From Mangifera indica (Eukaryota > Streptophyta > Magnoliopsida > Sapindales > Anacardiaceae): a stretch of 64,000 nucleotides of DNA. Both the position numbers and the translations under genes were made by a program. The stretch covers positions 2,294,001 to 2,358,000 of the forward strand of contig NC_058137.1 of assembly GCF_011075055.1 (NCBI RefSeq), written 5' to 3'. The notes under the pieces are model-generated. The model saw only the letters and a list, made by a program, of their open reading frames with translations, searched no databases and was not told the origin of the DNA. Shown here piece by piece: positions 11,398-26,465 of this stretch (the first letter of the stretch is position 1; each line of letters starts with the position of its first letter).

Positions 11398-12767
11398 CAA
11401 ATAAACCACTGCTGTAATGTCATGATGAATTCTATGGTAAAGATGACTCATCGATCATTACATAATGAATCGCAGCATACGACAATGCTAGAGACTAGAT
11501 AAGCACAAGGCACCAGCATCGGCATATTTAGTGTTATTCTCATAATCTCGTTGGAAGATTCCATTTTACACCTTCCATTAAAAACGCGTTGACGATTATG
11601 CCCCCACAGCAACGGAAGATGATGGCAAATACCGTATCACCGTCAGAAAGGATGATAGCAATGCGTCAACCAATTAATTCTAGAATATCATAAAGCCCAA
11701 AAGCGAATTTTCCTTTTACTTTTTCTGTTCTTTTGGTTCGGAATACAAAATATATTAATATTTTATATCAAAACCAAATGTTTCTGATTTTATTATTTAT
11801 TTATGGTGATATTTAATTTTAATAGAGAGCAAAGCAGTTGTTTCTAGAACAGGACACTACACCATACAAACAGGTAACGCAGCTGCCACTTCAACGCTGC
11901 TACGATGGATACTTAAAAACAAATGTTGACGCATTTTAATGGAGCAATCTTACCAAAATGCCATCCTTTATTTTTATTCTATTTGAAAAAAAAAAAAAGG
12001 CTTTATAAGATCCTCTACATATGAGACTGACTATATATTATAAAATAAAAAGCATGATCCAACTAGTAAGTTACGTGCACGTAAGATTTTTCCAAGCTTA
12101 TGGCGTTTCACAGGTTATGAGTAAATAAAGTGAAAACAATGAGGCAAAAAAGTTGAATTCTTCGAATATTTCAACCCGTATATTTGGAGCCCGTCAATTT
12201 TGGGAGGTGACAATTGATTCTTTTAATATTCAAAAGTGGGAATTGTGAAGGCAAAGAAATGTCTATGCATGTGGACGGCTATTATTGACTGTCACTTATC
12301 TTCAAAATTTCTCAGATCCTTAAGCAACATTTTGGGGTCATCAGTTACGTGCTGTGTCCGCCAAATGCGGGGAATTCGTCAAGTATTGTTACGCCACGTG
12401 GCTTTGATTTGCAAGCTATTTTTAAGCCAAATTGAGTTTGGCCTGGCTCAATTGAGTTTTAATATACAGTTCAAATCAAGTAGAATGGTCAAGACTTGGG
12501 AAAATACAATTTTACAAGTGACATTTAAACCATTAATTTCCTTCCTTTCAATAATATTATAAAAAAGCAAGCTAAGTATACTGAGGAACTACTTTTAATT
12601 AAGTGTTTAAAAAATACATCATTATTTAATTAAATATTATTTTATTTTTTATTTAATTATATAGTAAAATATTATCTTAAAATTAAATATATATAGTTTT
12701 TTTAATTATATATTATATAAGCGCCCTTTTTTTTTAACGCAAATGGCAATATATCAAACAAATTAGG
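11398..12767. other. Intergenic DNA between foldback elements
   Basis: AT-rich with a moderately GC-richer patch near 11560-11700 and 12240-12440. An open frame at 12236-12562 has no family resemblance and no splice or promoter support, so I see no gene here. Confidence 0.4.
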
Positions 12768-12776
12768 TTAATATTA

Positions 12777-13550
12777 GGCCAAACGACTATTTCCCACCTA
12801 AACTATGCTGAAATCTCAAAGTTCTCCTCATTAACTATGGAAATACCGTTTACCTACCCATAAGCAGTTAAAATTAACGGTAGTAAAGGTAAAATCGTTA
12901 TTTTATATTTAATATTAAAAATAAACTTAAATATGATTTCATTTTCCCCCCTAAATTTTAAAAACTAACTTTTCTCTCCTAAACCAAGTTTGAAAAGATC
13001 ACATTCCCCCCCTAAGGTTTAGTTTCCAAACCCCTTCATTTTCTCTAGCTCCATTGTCGGTCGTCTCTCCCTCCTGACGGTTTCTTTTCCACCGACGGCC
13101 TGCCTCAACTCCACCCCAACCTATCATACATCGAGCGACGTCGTCTGAGAAGAGAAATCGTCTTTCCAGACGACGAAGATGAGATCGATCTAGGAAGACT
13201 ATTTCTCTTCCCAAACGACGTCGCTCGATGTCGAATGGGTTGGGGTGGAGTTGAGGCGGGCTGTCGGTGGAAGAGAAACCTTTGGGAGGGAGAGACGGCC
13301 GATGATGAAGCAGGAGAAAGTGAAGGGGTTTGGAAACTAAACCTTAGAGGGGAAATGTGATCTTTTCAAATTTGGCTTAGGGGAGAAAAATTAGTTTTTA
13401 AACTTTTAGGGGGGGAAATGAAATTAAATTTGTAGGGGTTAGGATTCCATTAAATTTAACTGGTCATAGGTGGGTAAATGATATTTTCATAGTTAATAGA
13501 GGGAATTTTGAGAATTCAGCATAGTTTGAGTGGGAAATTGTCCTTTGGCC
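12777..13550. mobile_element. Long palindromic Mutator-like MITE (FB-4)
   Basis: The 774-bp element begins GGCCAAACGACTATTTCCCA and ends AAATTGTCCTTTGGCC. It is flanked by perfect 9-bp target duplications ttaatatta at 12768-12776 and 13551-13559. The whole element is close to one large inverted repeat with arms of about 380 bp meeting near 13165; for example the left-arm CAACTCCACCCCAACC is mirrored by GGTTGGGGTGGAGTTG on the right. A transcript would fold into a long double-stranded hairpin. No transposase is present. GGCC termini with 9-bp duplications fit a non-autonomous Mutator-like element. Confidence 0.88.
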
Positions 13551-13559
13551 TTAATATTA

Positions 13560-14434
13560 TATGCAACTGTGGCCTAATCCAACTACATTTGTCTCAATTT
13601 GGCTCAATTAAATTTTGGGCCGACATCATTTATGGTCACCTGGCGATGCCCACTTAAACTACATTTTCGTATTTAAGACAGTACACACTGAATTAAAATC
13701 CATCCTGATGGATATAATAAAATAAACCCTTATTTTCTCATGACTTTTCAACTTTTTTTTTTTTTAATTAATTCATCACAAAACCAATGAGTCGAACTAA
13801 ATCTTAAAGTTGACTAATGTAGATTTGAGTTGACTTAAATTTACCCTTATTAAAATTTAGTTGGACTCAAATTTAATCTTTTTTTAATGAAAAAAAAAAC
13901 CTAATGATAAGTTTAAACATTTTATAAAATGTAATGAATAATTTCTAATGCCTCTAGAAAATTGCTGAAAATCTCTAAAATTTAGACAAAAAAACAGATA
14001 CTATGTCAAAAGAAAAGATTATGAGTGAAAAAAGTTACAGTAATTATATTTAAATTGATTGGTTTACTTGTTTCCTATTTAAAACAACTCTTTTAATTTC
14101 TAATTGACCTTATAATTAAAGAAAATATGATCATAAAAGGTAATTTAAGGCATCATAATTGAAGGAAGTATGATCATAAAAGGAATTTTAACTGGCCTAG
14201 TTCATACTTTGCTGTGTCCTCGCTGTTAGGTGCCCTAACCCAACGGTGTAATGTAATGTATCACTTATTTTATTTCGACAAGGAGAAGGTGATGTCGCCA
14301 AGGACCAAACGGTGTCGCTTTTCATGCTATTAAATTCAACACGCCCTCGTTTCATTTAACAGAGTCTGTGGATTGATGAATTCAACATCAGTCGTCCGAT
14401 CAAAACAGATCTATGTACGTAAATTGTCGAACGG
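13560..14434. other. RabE1 upstream region
   Basis: AT-rich up to about 14200, with no coding sequence. The final 250 bases have higher GC and likely hold the promoter of the plus-strand Rab gene. No confident core promoter element could be picked. Confidence 0.4.
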
Positions 14435-14789
14435 TTGGGAGATGAAACCCCTGTAACTTATCTGTGGAATCAGCTCCTGCCGATTAAATTTTTTTTTCAA
14501 CGGCGGACCAGTGCTGACGTATCAGAGACCCTTCCCTCCCTCCTCATTTCTCTCATCTCCTCTGATCATTATTTTCGTTTCTCTCTGATCTGGTACTTCT
14601 TTTATTTTCTTTCCCTTCTGTTCATCATTTTATTTGTTTTATTTTATAATAATTTTTTCTGTAAAATTTTGAATTCAAGCATTTTTTATTTGTTATTTTC
14701 GTGGAGGCCTTCCCTTCCCATTGGGGTTTTAATTTATTAATATATTTATCTATTTATTTATTTTAGATTGTGAGATTTTTTTAATTTCC

Positions 14790-17710
<2,921 letters not shown>

Positions 17711-18460
17711 GCAAGCAAAATCTGGAATCTGTGCCACTGAGATGACATGGGTACATTATCGAACTGACCATTTTGGTTGGGAAAGCTGATTTTGTTACAA
17801 ATATTTCATTGGTGCTTGTATTGTTCTATCATTATTTTACAACAACTACACGTTTTCTTGTGGAGGATAGATCATCTGTGTTTTGCATAATTAATTATAT
17901 TATATTAGTCTCTTTATCCTTCTTCAACCATGTAACTCCAGTTCAATCTATCTTTTTTTATTTTTTTTGACATTGGGATTAGAGAAGAAGCCATCTTTCT
18001 CTCATATGACCTATTTTTATGGCTTTGGCGATATTTGATGGCTGTAATTAGGTTTTGATCAGGCGGTTTCGATTGGAACAATTTCTGTCAACTTTAAGCA
18101 ATTTGCAGAAAGTCGTCCAGTCTAGATGGACTCCCTCAGTATATGAAGTGCAAATATCTTCATTGAGAGTTATTGGAGTAGAGGGTTAAGAGGGTGGGTG
18201 GAGCCCCCTTGCAAAGGTCACACTACCTGATCAGCAGGCAGGCGTTAAAGGGAGGCCACCGCTTGCGAGGGATGTGGGGGTGAAGCCCTTCAAACGAAAA
18301 TTCGAAACTTTGATTATTATTCAGGACTGACAACATAGGAAGTGAAATTCTTTTCTAAACGTCAAATCACTTTTACCCTATACCCCCATAGAAGAAAAAT
18401 ATCACACAAATCCCGGTAAGCGACGTGCCCATATTTGTCCCACAAAACCTCAAAAGGCCT
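17711..18460. other. RabE1 3' flank and spacer
   Basis: The first few hundred bases are probably 3'UTR. A short GC-rich patch at about 18180-18290 (GGAGCCCCCTTGCAAAGGTC onward) stands out from its surroundings, but I cannot assign it to a gene or repeat family. Confidence 0.4.
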
Positions 18461-18469
18461 ATCAAAAAA

Positions 18470-19469
18470 GGCCAAAGGACTATTTCCCACCTAAAGTATT
18501 TTCTAAGGTCAAATTCTCGTCTTTAACTTTGAAAATCTCATTTATTCACTCATAAACAGTTAAAATTAACAGAATTCTAATTCCTAAAAATTTTATTTCT
18601 TTTTTTCCTCCTAAACTTTAAAAGCTAATCATTTTTCTTATAGATAAAATTTTAAAAAATGACATTTCTCTCCTAAGGTGTAGTTTTCAAGCTCCGACGT
18701 CATTTCCAATATCATTGTTGGTAGTCTCTCCCTCTCGTGATCTCTCTTCTCTTAGTTAGACACTAGATTGATGTCGAATCAAACTGAGGAGACGAAGACG
18801 AAGATTTCATCTTTATCTGGGGAGATAAAGGGCTTCACCAAATTTTATTTATTTTTCCCCTCTAAACCCTAAAAACCAATCATTTTTCCTATAAAAAAAG
18901 TTTTAAAAAATGATATTTCTCCCTTAGGGTGTAGTTTTCAAACTCCAATATCATCTTCAACGCCATTGTCAGTGGTCTCTTCTTCCAAAAGTTTATTTTC
19001 TCTCTGACGATCTCTCTCCTCTCAGCTGGACGTTAGATCGATGTCGAATCAAACTAGGAAGACAAAGATGAAAATCTTGACTTCATTTGGGAAAACGAAG
19101 CTCTTCGTCTCCCCAGCTTGATTTGATGCCGATTCGATATTCAATTGAGAGAAGAGAGATTGTCAGAGGGAGATAAAGTTTTGGGAGGGAGAGATTGTTG
19201 GTAATAATATCAAAGTTTGAAAACTAAACCTTAGAGGGGAAAATATTATTTTTTTAAATTTTGCCTATAAAAAAATAGTTAGTTTTTAGGGTTTTAGTGA
19301 GAAAAAAAGATTAAATTTTAATTTATTTTTAATATTATAAATAAAATGATGATTTTATCTTTGAAACTAACAGATTTAACCCTTTATAAATAGGTGTTTA
19401 GGATTTTCAAAATTAAAAAATGAAAACTTGAGTTTAGAACACACTATAGATGGTAAATGGGCTTTGGCC
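18470..19469. mobile_element. Foldback Mutator-like MITE with duplicated left arm (FB-5)
   Basis: A 1000-bp element starting GGCCAAAGGACTATTTCCCA and ending ATGGGCTTTGGCC, flanked by perfect 9-bp duplications atcaaaaaa at 18461-18469 and 19470-19478. The left-arm subterminal block (starting AAATTTTATTTCTTTTTTTC at about 18588) is present again from about 18839, a period near 251 bp, so this copy is longer than its relatives. The right half (GAGAGATTGTCAGAGGGAGA onward) is the inverted partner. No transposase is encoded. Confidence 0.88.
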
Positions 19470-19979
19470 ATCAAAAAATTATTTTTACCCCTTTGTTGAA
19501 TAGTGTTGACAGGTGTGATTTGCCCAATCACGCTTACCACTGAGTTTTTCAAAATTTTATGTTGAATATATTTTTATTTATAAAAAATGACATTATAATT
19601 TTTTATAAATCAATTTTTATAAACATAATAAACACTAAAAAAATGAACACCAAACTCAAAGATACTCTCATTTAACATTTTATGTTAAGTCCGGAATCTA
19701 TTTACAATAAGTTTTAGTTTGATAACTGTGATTTTTTTTTTGAAATTCCTCTCAATGCATCTGATTTATAAGTTGAATATGATTGTGTTTGTTATAAAAA
19801 AATAGTATTATATACATAAACAATAAATATAAACTTATATATAAATAATAATATGTTATTATATAATTACTTATTATTTTATCTCTAATTCAAAATTATC
19901 TAATTAAATGTTAACATGTCAATATTTATACACAAATTTATACTCATTATTTGCATATATTATTTTATTGATTGTAAAA

Positions 19980-20579
19980 GGCCAAGAAGACTATTTCCCA
20001 CCCAAGGTATGTTGCATCCCCAAGTTTTTCCCTTTTAACTTTGAAAATCTCAAATACCCACCTATGAGTAGTTAAAATTAACGGTAATAAGGGTAAAATC
20101 GTTATTTTATCTATAATATTAAAAATAAACTAAAATATAATCTTTTTTTATCTCTCTAAACTTTGACGAAGCTCTTCGTCTTCCTAGAGGTCTTCTTCTG
20201 GGAAGATGATTGTCTTTCTAGACGAAGACGACAGTTTTGTCTTCATCTGGGAGGACGTAGAGCTTTGTTTTTCCTGACAAAACTGTTCGTCTTCCATGAC
20301 TCCTCCAACATCATTCGGGCTTTCAAATAGGAGGAGAGAAACCGTAGGAGAGAGAGGAGGCTTTGAGAGAGAGAGGCCGCTGACAATGACATCAGAGATC
20401 TAGAAACGAAACCCTAGAGAAAAACTGTTATTTTTTAAAACTTAGGCTGGGAAAAAATTTTAAGAGGTTAGAGTTTCGTTAATTTTCACTACTCATGAGT
20501 GGATATTTAAGATTTTTAAAGTTAAAAGAGAAAAATTTAAGAATACAGTATACCTTGGGTGGGAAATAGTCCTTTGGCC
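19980..20579. mobile_element. Foldback Mutator-like MITE, 600 bp (FB-6)
   Basis: It begins GGCCAAGAAGACTATTTCCC and ends GGGAAATAGTCCTTTGGCC. The flanking 9-mers are attgtaaaa (19971-19979) and attgcaaaa (20580-20588), 8 of 9 identical. The terminal inverted repeats continue inward (CCACCCAAGGTAT against ATACCTTGGGTGG). This is the shortest uninterrupted copy and possibly the closest to a minimal element. Confidence 0.87.
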
Positions 20580-20588
20580 ATTGCAAAA

Positions 20589-21639
20589 TATTCTTTATAT
20601 ACAGGGGTAAAATCATTCAATCCTGTTTGAAGGGTTCCATCCATACGATATCTAGAATAATGATTAAAATCGTATATACCCATAAAATGGTTATTTAATT
20701 AATTATTCTATAATTAAAATTATTTAAAATTTGAATAAATTTTATCAAATAATTATATCCATATTCAATATCCTTACTTAAATAAGAATTTAACTTAAAA
20801 AGCTCAACAATGTAATGGTACATAATCTAAAAAAATATAAAAATAAATTAATTCAACGATTATAAATTAACAATAAAATAATATCTCATCATTATTGAAA
20901 GATATGGTTACTCTGTAGAAATTCAAAGATTTTATTAAAAAAATGCTATAATATTACCTAATTCAAAAATAATAATAATAATTTATTATTAAGCATAAAA
21001 ATGTAAGAGGCATGATAATCTTATCTTATTGGTCTCTATTACAAGGATGCAACTTTAAATATTAAAAATTTTTACAGTAACATTAAACGCCCTCTGTTTT
21101 CCATCTGCGTGGCTCAGGCATTCGGAGAAAGTTACATCCATCAAAGAAAGCACTACTTTCTTTGAGTCTGACTGTATCATCATCATCCAAAAATTATCTA
21201 ATTATGTGGGGAACATTCACTGTTTGCCGACGTCGGTTTTAAAAATTAATGGTGAAGTTGCCGGTGGTTCAACTTCAGAAAAGCATAAAACTACAAACTA
21301 TGGTAAAGTGTAGTGGGATTTCAGGGCCCAATCACAGTTCAGCTTTGACCAGAGACTGAGCTTTGGGAGATACTCAGGAATATTTCTTGCTTTTTCTCTG
21401 TTTTGGGCAATGCATATGGTTGTTTGTTTCTTGAGAAAAGTTGAACATCGCCTTTAATAATGCAATCTGTTTTTGGAAAAAGAGGTGTAAAGGTAGTGGA
21501 CCGACTGCTGTATGACACTTCCCTTATAAATTGGATACCATTTAATTGAAGTAAATTACAAGAATACGCCTGTTTATAAGAGTCTTCTCTACTTTTGGAC
21601 TGGTTTGAAATGACAAACAAGCCATGGGTTCTGCTTTTT
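20589..21639. other. Intergenic DNA, no gene seen
   Basis: Strongly AT-rich to about 21060, then a less AT-rich 550-bp stretch with a minus-strand open frame (21339-21620) that shows no recognisable protein features. No RNA gene or repeat boundary could be defined. Confidence 0.4.
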
Positions 21640-22765
21640 TGCTAGGGCTAGATCCTAATGGCATTAACTCAGTTTTGAGATCAGCCTGACTCAATTTAAT
21701 TTAATTCAAATTTATTTAAGACAAACTTGAACCCAATTCAAATTAGGAGGATCAATTCATTTATAAAATTAAGTTAGATTCAAATTAAAAAGAGTTTAAT
21801 TCAACTCAGAAGTCATATGGATAATTTGATTCAATTTAAATTTAATTTATAATTCGATTAAAATTATGCTAAGTAATCATTAAAATTATTTATTATTAGG
21901 TAAAATAAACCATTAATTCAAATCATAAACTTGTATCAAATTTCAAACTTTGGGATTGCACAACACAAACTTTTTTTTTACCTCAACCAAACTCAAGACA
22001 AGGGATTCTCAAGCTTGGCTCAGTTGCTATCGCCTCTAGTTTTTGCCCATTAAAAGATTCAACCATACACGTTTCAAATTGAAGCAATTAAATACATAAT
22101 TAATAAAACGGAAACTATAACTTAATACTCTAAAGTAATTTTACTCTCAATTGGATCTCTTGCATTTGCAAAACTTTTCTTTTAGTAGAAAAATATATAC
22201 TTACAAGATTAATTTTGGTTGTCTTTCAAAAATTGGGTTCACAGGAGGTGTGAATCCATCGGCACATATACATAATTGAAGTTGTTTAATAATATTGACA
22301 AAATACCAAATCAGTTAAAAAGGTATAACAAATTAAGTTAGAGGACATGATAGCTCCAAATCAATTAGACTATGAAAATTTTGGACAACTAGAAGAATTA
22401 GTCATTTGTTTAAAGCCTTTCTTCCATTTGGTGCTTTGACCTGAACTAAATTGGCGTGAACTACAGAGAGTTTGACTCAGTTTAACTCGCGAGCTAAACA
22501 ATGACTTGATTGGTTTAAGTTAAACTCGTAGTTCGATTCGAATCATGTTATACAATTGTCAAAACCATATCGTTTTATCAAATAGATGCAAACTTGAGTT
22601 ACGAATTCAAAACATAAACTTGAAACAAACTTCAAACTTCAAATTTAGAAATTAAGAAAAACTCAAACAACTCTTAACTCTGATCCAACGAACTTAAGTG
22701 GTCTCATTTTTATTCAAACTAAACTCAAATTAGAAAATGTTCAGTTCTTGCCCAGCCCTATAGTC
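21640..22765. repeat. Two degraded AT-rich repeat copies with CAAACTCAAA-type motifs
   Basis: Blocks at about 21640-22040 and 22430-22765 share a vocabulary of CTCAATTTAA, AACTCAAATT and AACTTGAAA-type motifs and end in related GGGCT/AGCCC sequences (GCTAGGGCTAGATCC at the left of the first, TTGCCCAGCCCTA at the right of the second). A similar patch lies at about 52400-52620. They look like old, internally simple MITE-like repeats, but no clear termini or target duplications were found. Confidence 0.35.
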
Positions 22766-23259
22766 TTCCACTAACTAGGACACGTAAGGCAAAAGCCTAA
22801 ATTAATCCTTTCGAAATGTTTTAATATTGATTCAGCAAAATCAGCACTAGACGGGAAATCCCTATTGCTAAATGCCTAAATTTAATAATAAGAAAAAACA
22901 AACGAAAAATATGCATAAAAGTGAGGCCACTACACCTGGGACTCTCAAGTGTAATATTATAGTTAAAAGCACTGGCATCCACAGATTCCTCAAAATGGAG
23001 CAATAATTGTAAGATGACCCAAATAGGTACACATAAATTTGATGACAAGGTCCAATAATTATGCTAGAAACATCAGTGGAGTCTGGCTCTGAAATTGAAA
23101 AAAAAAAAAAGGAATAATAATGCGAATTAAAAATTAAGAGAAGAAGCCCCTTATAAATATGTGGTAACACGTTACCATTAGTCCTCCTCATAAGCTCATT
23201 ACAAAATCAGGGCTTCAGGATTTTGAGATAAGAAGATTCAAAGAGAGGATTTATACAGG

Positions 23260-25120
23260 ATGAAGAACACATTATACAATCTGTTTACCAGGTTGCGGCC
23301 ATTTGTTGGTGTTGTATTTTTACAAGTCGGGCTGGCCGGAATGGATGTTTTATGCAAGGCAGCGTTGAATGAAGGCATGAGCAATTATGTGCTGGTCGTT
23401 TATCGTCACGCTGTTGCCACTCTCTTCATGACCCCTTTCGCTGCCTTTCTGGACAAGTCCTCTTTCTCTCTTTTCTTTCTGTCTTCACATATATTTGCAA
23501 ACATTTCATTACTTAATAAAAATAAAAATTGAACTAAAAGAAACTTTGTCTTGATATAACATGTTTCTATTCTTCCTTTTCACAGGAAGATTCGACCAAA
23601 GATGACACTGCCAATCTTTACCAAGCTACTGCTGCTAGGCTTGTTAGAGTAATTTTCTAAATCACCAAAACTTGTTTTATAATCTTACGTTTGTGGGACA
23701 TTTTTGTTTATGATTGTTTTATGTGTCGATAGGCCAGTTATAGACCAAAACTTATATTACATCGGGATGAAGTATACAACAGCGACATTTGCAGCTGCTA
23801 TGTACAACATGCTACCTGCAATCACCTTTCTAATGGCTTGGGCTGTCAAGTAAGAGAATTCATACACTTTCTTATTGAAAACATAACTAACACAAGATTA
23901 AATGGAAACAATATGATGGAAATTAATTATTTTTCAAGATTCTTGTGATTTTAAGACTGCTAAGTTTCCGCACAGGCTAGAGAAGGTGAGTATTAAAACT
24001 AAGCACAGCCAAGCTAAGCTAATAGGGACAATAGCGACAGTTGCAGGAGCGATGGTCTTGACCTTGATGAAAGGTCCAATTCTTGATTTGGTATGGACAA
24101 AAGCTGCAACTCATGATAAAGGAAGTGGTGGGACTAATATCCATAATTCAATTAAAGGTGCCTTGATGATAACAGTTGGATGTTTCAGCTGGGCTTGTTT
24201 CATGATTCTTCAGGCAAGTAAATGAACACATATTCTGGGTTTATTATTATCTGATACATCTCCTGAACTATGATAAATTCCACTTTATTTCTATAGGCGA
24301 TCACACTGAAAACATACCCCGCAGAGCTTTCCCTTACATCATGGATATGTTTCTTGGGAACAGTTGAAGGCTGCATAGTGGCACTAGTAATGGAAAGGGG
24401 CAAATCTAGCATTTGGGCCATACACTGGGACACTAAATTAATGGCCGCTCTCTACAGTGTAAGGGAATTCTATAATAAATTAAACAAAATACAGTAACCT
24501 AGTTCACTAGTTGAAGTTTATATGATACTCGGATAAGGATAATCTTCTAAAATTTGAAATGATTTGGTATATATGGTCATTCATTTCTCATACAACTTTG
24601 AGCAAGAAATTTTCCTGAAGATTCCATCCGACTAATCCAAAAATTGAAGTTTTGAGTCTTCAATCTAAACATATGCATTTTTGCAGGGAATTGTCTGCTC
24701 AGGACTAGCTTATTACATTCAAGGAATAATAATGAAAGACAGGGGCCCTGTTTTTGTGTCAGCTTTTAGTCCCCTATGCATGGTAATTGTGGCCATCATG
24801 AGCTCCATAATTTTGGCTGAGCAAATGTACCTTGGCAGGTAAAAACAAACCTCTCTTTACCACAGTCAAAACCTTATTGAGTCAAAAACCTAACTGTAAT
24901 AATATTTTACAGGGTTATTGGGGCCATTATCGTAGTTGCAGGCCTATACCTTGTAGTATGGGGAAAAAGCAAGGATTATGCATCCCCATCCCCATCAGTT
25001 GCTGAGAAAATATCACCAGCTTCACAGAAAGTAGATGCAGATAACAACACAGAGGAAAATTTTGAACATCAGGCCATCAAAATTGATGTGTGTGATCAAG
25101 AAATTGTAACTGGGAAATAG
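23260..25120 (+). CDS. WAT1-related (UMAMIT/EamA) membrane transporter
   Basis: A plant drug/metabolite-type carrier of the WAT1/MtN21 family; characterised members export amino acids or auxin-related solutes. Exons: 23260-23456, 23586-23648, 23733-23849, 23976-24213, 24297-24458, 24687-24838 and 24913-25120; 378 aa. Conserved pieces: FVGVVFLQVGLAGMDVLCKA (about 15-34), YVLVVYRHAVATLFMTPFAA, EPVIDQNLYYIGMKYTTATF, FMILQAITLKTYPAELSLTS, RGPVFVSAFSPLCMVIVAIM and the tail GLYLVVWGKSKDY. About ten hydrophobic segments form two EamA halves. The sequence looks closest to the UMAMIT12 (At2g37460)-like group, from memory. Intron 4 has a GC donor (CAG/GCAAGT), the only choice that keeps LQAITLK in frame. 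The substrate cannot be read from sequence. Confidence 0.93.
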
Positions 25121-25329
25121 TATTTGCATGGCAAAAGGGTTCCTACTACCATCTAGAATAGAACATCCCTCAACCAAGAGTTCAAGTTGTGTAGGCACAT
25201 CCAAATTTTGGCAGCATTGGACAATATCTTGTTGCCAAATCATGCAAACATGAACATCAACAGTTTGTAACAATCCATGCAAAATTAATTTTCGTTTAAC
25301 TGTAATGCAAGTGACTTAAATATCTAAGG

Positions 25330-26255
25330 ATCATATTGTAACTGAAATGAGGGGACAAACAATTCAAGAGTTTGATTGTGTGCCATGCCTCAATCTGAAT
25401 GGACTAGATGTATACAAGTCATTGTCAGAAACTTTTAAACATACTTAAGTTAAATCAAGCCAATTATGTTTCACTATCAAATTGGCTGAGGTTTGCTACA
25501 AGGCCATAATCTCTAGTTAAATCAACTCAGAACCTAAATATTTCTTATAACCGTATAAACCCACACAACTTTTAGTCTGGCATCAACCAGTTATAATCCA
25601 ATCAATAGAAAACTTCCTTCTTTGAAATGATGCTAGACTAATGATCATATTGTAACTGAAATGACAGGACAAACAATTCAAGAGTTTGATTGTGTGCCAA
25701 GCCCCAATCTTGCTGGACTAGATGAACATTGTCAAAAACTTATAAACATACTAAAGTCAAATCAAATCAATTATGCTTCACTATCAAATTGGTTGAGGTT
25801 TGCTACAGTGTCATTCTCTAGTTAAATCAACTCAGAACCTAAATGTTTCTTTTGACCATATAAACCCACATGACTTTTAGTCTAGCATCAACCAATTATA
25901 ACCCGACCAACAGAAAAATAACTTTCTTTGCAATGATGCTAGACTAATGAACATATTGTAACTGAAATGACAGGACAAACAATTCGAGAGTTTGATTGTC
26001 TGCCAAGCCCCAATCTTACAGGACTAGATGAACACATCATTGTCAAAAACATATAAACATACTAAAGTCAAATCAAGTCAATTATGCTTTACCATCAAAT
26101 TGGCTGAGGTTTACTACAAGGTCATACTCTCTGATTAAATCAACTCAGAACCTAAATATTTCTTATAACCATATAAACCCACACAAGTTTTAGTCTAGCA
26201 TCAACCAGCTATAACCCAACCAATAGAAAACCAGCTTTCTTTGAAATGATGCATC
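25330..26255. repeat. Three tandem copies of a ~310-bp repeat
   Basis: The unit beginning (A)TCATATTGTAACTGAAATGA recurs at 25330, 25644 and 25950 (periods 314 and 306). Each copy carries the same landmarks: GACAAACAATTCAAGAGTTT, AAATTGGCTGAGGTTTGCTA, AATCAACTCAGAACCTAAAT and CTAGCATCAACCA. Divergence is a few percent plus small indels. The array fills most of the spacer between the transporter and the next gene. I see no coding sequence or transposon ends in the unit. Confidence 0.85.
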
Positions 26256-26465
26256 CTTAGATTAAAGCTGCAATATCTGGCTAGTGTGTAAGGTTGACCT
26301 ACTTCACCATGATCTGTAGGCCTCGAATTATATATATTCATTAAAAAAACTAATTCCATCAATTAGGGATGCTGCAATCACTATTAACACAACAGCGTTG
26401 CCAAAAAGATCACTCCTATGCACAAAAAAGGTATCATACCTTACAATTTGGACAAAACTGCTTTA

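Noticed and set aside
12236..12562. 108-codon plus-strand frame
   Set aside because: Low-complexity, Leu/Ser-rich, no homologous family recognised and no promoter or splice context.
12999..13214. 71-codon minus-strand frame
   Set aside because: It lies inside the palindromic MITE at 12777-13550.
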